DNA of 64,000 nucleotides from Mariniflexile fucanivorans. GTDB taxonomy: Bacteria > Bacteroidota > Bacteroidia > Flavobacteriales > Flavobacteriaceae. The notes under the pieces are model-generated. The model searched no databases. It saw only the letters and a program-made list of their open reading frames with translations, and was not told the origin of the DNA. This document shows, piece by piece, positions 63,038-64,000 of the stretch (within the stretch, counting starts at the first letter, position 1; each line of letters begins with the position of its first letter). Made by a program: the position numbers and the translations under genes. The stretch covers positions 434,001-498,000 of the forward strand of contig NZ_SLUP01000003.1 of the NCBI RefSeq assembly GCF_004341235.1, given 5' to 3'.

Positions 63038-64000
63038 TTACCTAAATCCGAAATTCAAACCGACTGAGAAGGCATCAAATTCAGCTACATGATATTCAGC
63101 ATTTAATCTAAAAAATCCTAACTTTAATTTTGTTCCGATGGTTCCTCTAACACCAGAAACTTCACTTGATACTGAAAACGGATCGGTAACTTCTTCATAA
63201 AAAATACCGCTTGTTCCTCTATAAGTTCCTAATAAATCGGATTCTGATTTTCCTTTAATATATCCAACTCCGCCATAAAAATTTATAACAGGAAGCTTGG
63301 TAGAAGCTATCAATTGAAACAACCATGTATTAGTATTATTCTCTAAGCGCTGATTTTCTCCATCCAAAATAGAAGCCGTAGATAAATCGTAATTCCCACT
63401 TAAATGTGTATACGCTACCAAACCTGAAATTGCTACTGGCAATACTTTATCCGCAGGCAACCATTTCGTCATTTCAAACTGTAATCCTGCACCATACATA
63501 CTTAAATCACCATCATCTGTTGAGACTTTTGGCACAAAACGCGCTTTTAACTCAATTCCTTTGCTAAAACCTAATGCGCCTTGAATATATGCCGTTGGCA
63601 AAAGATTTATGTTTTCTGAGCCTATACCCGTAGGCAACTCAATGGTTGTGGTTCTAGTAATGCCTAACGGATCTTCATACTCAACATCTACAAAAATTGA
63701 CGGATCGTTATCACCAAGAACACTTGCCACCATTTTAGCACTAGTACCTGTTTCGTTTTCAAATTTTACATTTTGATAATCGGCAGTATTAATTAAGAAC
63801 ATTTTATTATCATCTTTAATTACTGCGGCATTTGCTATAATTGAAATTTCAAACCCTCCTAAAGGTTTTGCATCTGCGGTATTAAACCAATTGGCATTCA
63901 TACTATACATGAGGCCGTTAGTTCCTGGTGCTAAATAATCATTGGCAAAACGCTGCGCATCATCTACACCTGCGGCAAGTAAAGCATCTAAATCATTTTG
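63038..64000 (-). CDS. DUF6588 family outer-membrane protein (C-terminal part, cut by window edge)
   Basis: The frame stays open to base 64000: residues QNDLDALLAAGVDDAQRFAN then DYLAPGTNGLMYSMNANWF precede the internal ATG at 63910, so that ATG is not the start. 320 residues are in the window. The pattern of a short helix then PxxxGLMYxMNxxWFNTA matches DUF6588, followed by beta strands with aromatic girdles (GVGYIKGKSE, LGFFRLNAEYHVAEFDAFSVGLNFGFR split) as in an outer-membrane barrel. The signal peptide would lie beyond the window. Function unknown. Confidence 0.82.
   Translation of the reverse strand, partial: QNDLDALLAAGVDDAQRFANDYLAPGTNGLMYSMNANWFNTADAKPLGGFEISIIANAAVIKDDNKMFLINTADYQNVKFENETGTSAKMVASVLGDNDPSIFVDVEYEDPLGITRTTTIELPTGIGSENINLLPTAYIQGALGFSKGIELKARFVPKVSTDDGDLSMYGAGLQFEMTKWLPADKVLPVAISGLVAYTHLSGNYDLSTASILDGENQRLENNTNTWLFQLIASTKLPVINFYGGVGYIKGKSESDLLGTYRGTSGIFYEEVTDPFSVSSEVSGVRGTIGTKLKLGFFRLNAEYHVAEFDAFSVGLNFGFR

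Overview
The window is chromosomal DNA from a low-GC member of the Flavobacteriaceae (Bacteroidota), probably marine or alga-associated. The evidence is: SusC/SusD outer-membrane pairs, lipoproteins with Bacteroidota-style N-termini, the gliding lipoprotein GldI, ribosomal protein THX, fused SecDF, DUF4270 and DUF5683 proteins, promoters of the type TTTG-N19-TAnnTTTG, and no Shine-Dalgarno pattern. I saw no phage, transposase, CRISPR array or rRNA.

Layout. 1-2.9 kb: the N-terminus of a divergent lipoprotein, then a DUF4270 lipoprotein and an outer-membrane beta-barrel gene. 3.0-17.9 kb: a polysaccharide utilisation locus (PUL) on the minus strand (SusC, SusD, a PKD-type surface lipoprotein, two GH30 glycosidases, a sialate-O-acetylesterase-type esterase and an alpha/beta-hydrolase esterase), with a divergent membrane-spanning regulator (periplasmic propeller plus Y_Y_Y plus LuxR helix-turn-helix). 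The likely target is a beta-1,6-containing, possibly acetylated glucan; the substrate is inference. 18.2 kb: tRNA-Pro(TGG). 18.5-22.3 kb: a TonB-dependent receptor with a TTG start, a PQQ-type sugar dehydrogenase and a cytochrome c.

22.4-26.9 kb: an operon of uridine kinase, DivIC-like protein and methylmalonyl-CoA mutase. The large mutase subunit is cut in two between its catalytic and B12-binding parts, and both parts have lost normally invariant residues; this is the most unusual feature of the window. 26.9-29.7 kb: an M16 peptidase. 29.9-44.2 kb: flavobacterial housekeeping genes (parA, parB, DUF5683, dapB, lepB, WbqC, DUF6122; then on the minus strand an EEP phosphatase, two rhomboids, mutL, two small membrane proteins, ribH and a TPR protein; then recF and DUF721). 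44.3-45.2 kb: three tandem cold-shock genes, each with its own terminator. 45.2-50.0 kb: ndk, nrnA-like, gldI, a cyclophilin-FKBP fusion, lgt and DUF192. 50-57.4 kb: GH88, a uracil-DNA-glycosylase-family gene with a probable CTG start, a 45-residue THX gene, TPR, yaaA, two acetyltransferases, an unrecognised membrane protein and an ATP-grasp protein. 57.4-58 kb: a repeat-rich gap. 58-64 kb: secDF, a small exported protein, mdh and a truncated DUF6588 gene.

Dispersed inverted repeats carrying tgagcttgtcgaa-type cores lie between several genes, including inside the PUL between the binding genes and the enzyme genes. All family calls come from reading the translated sequences; no database search was run.
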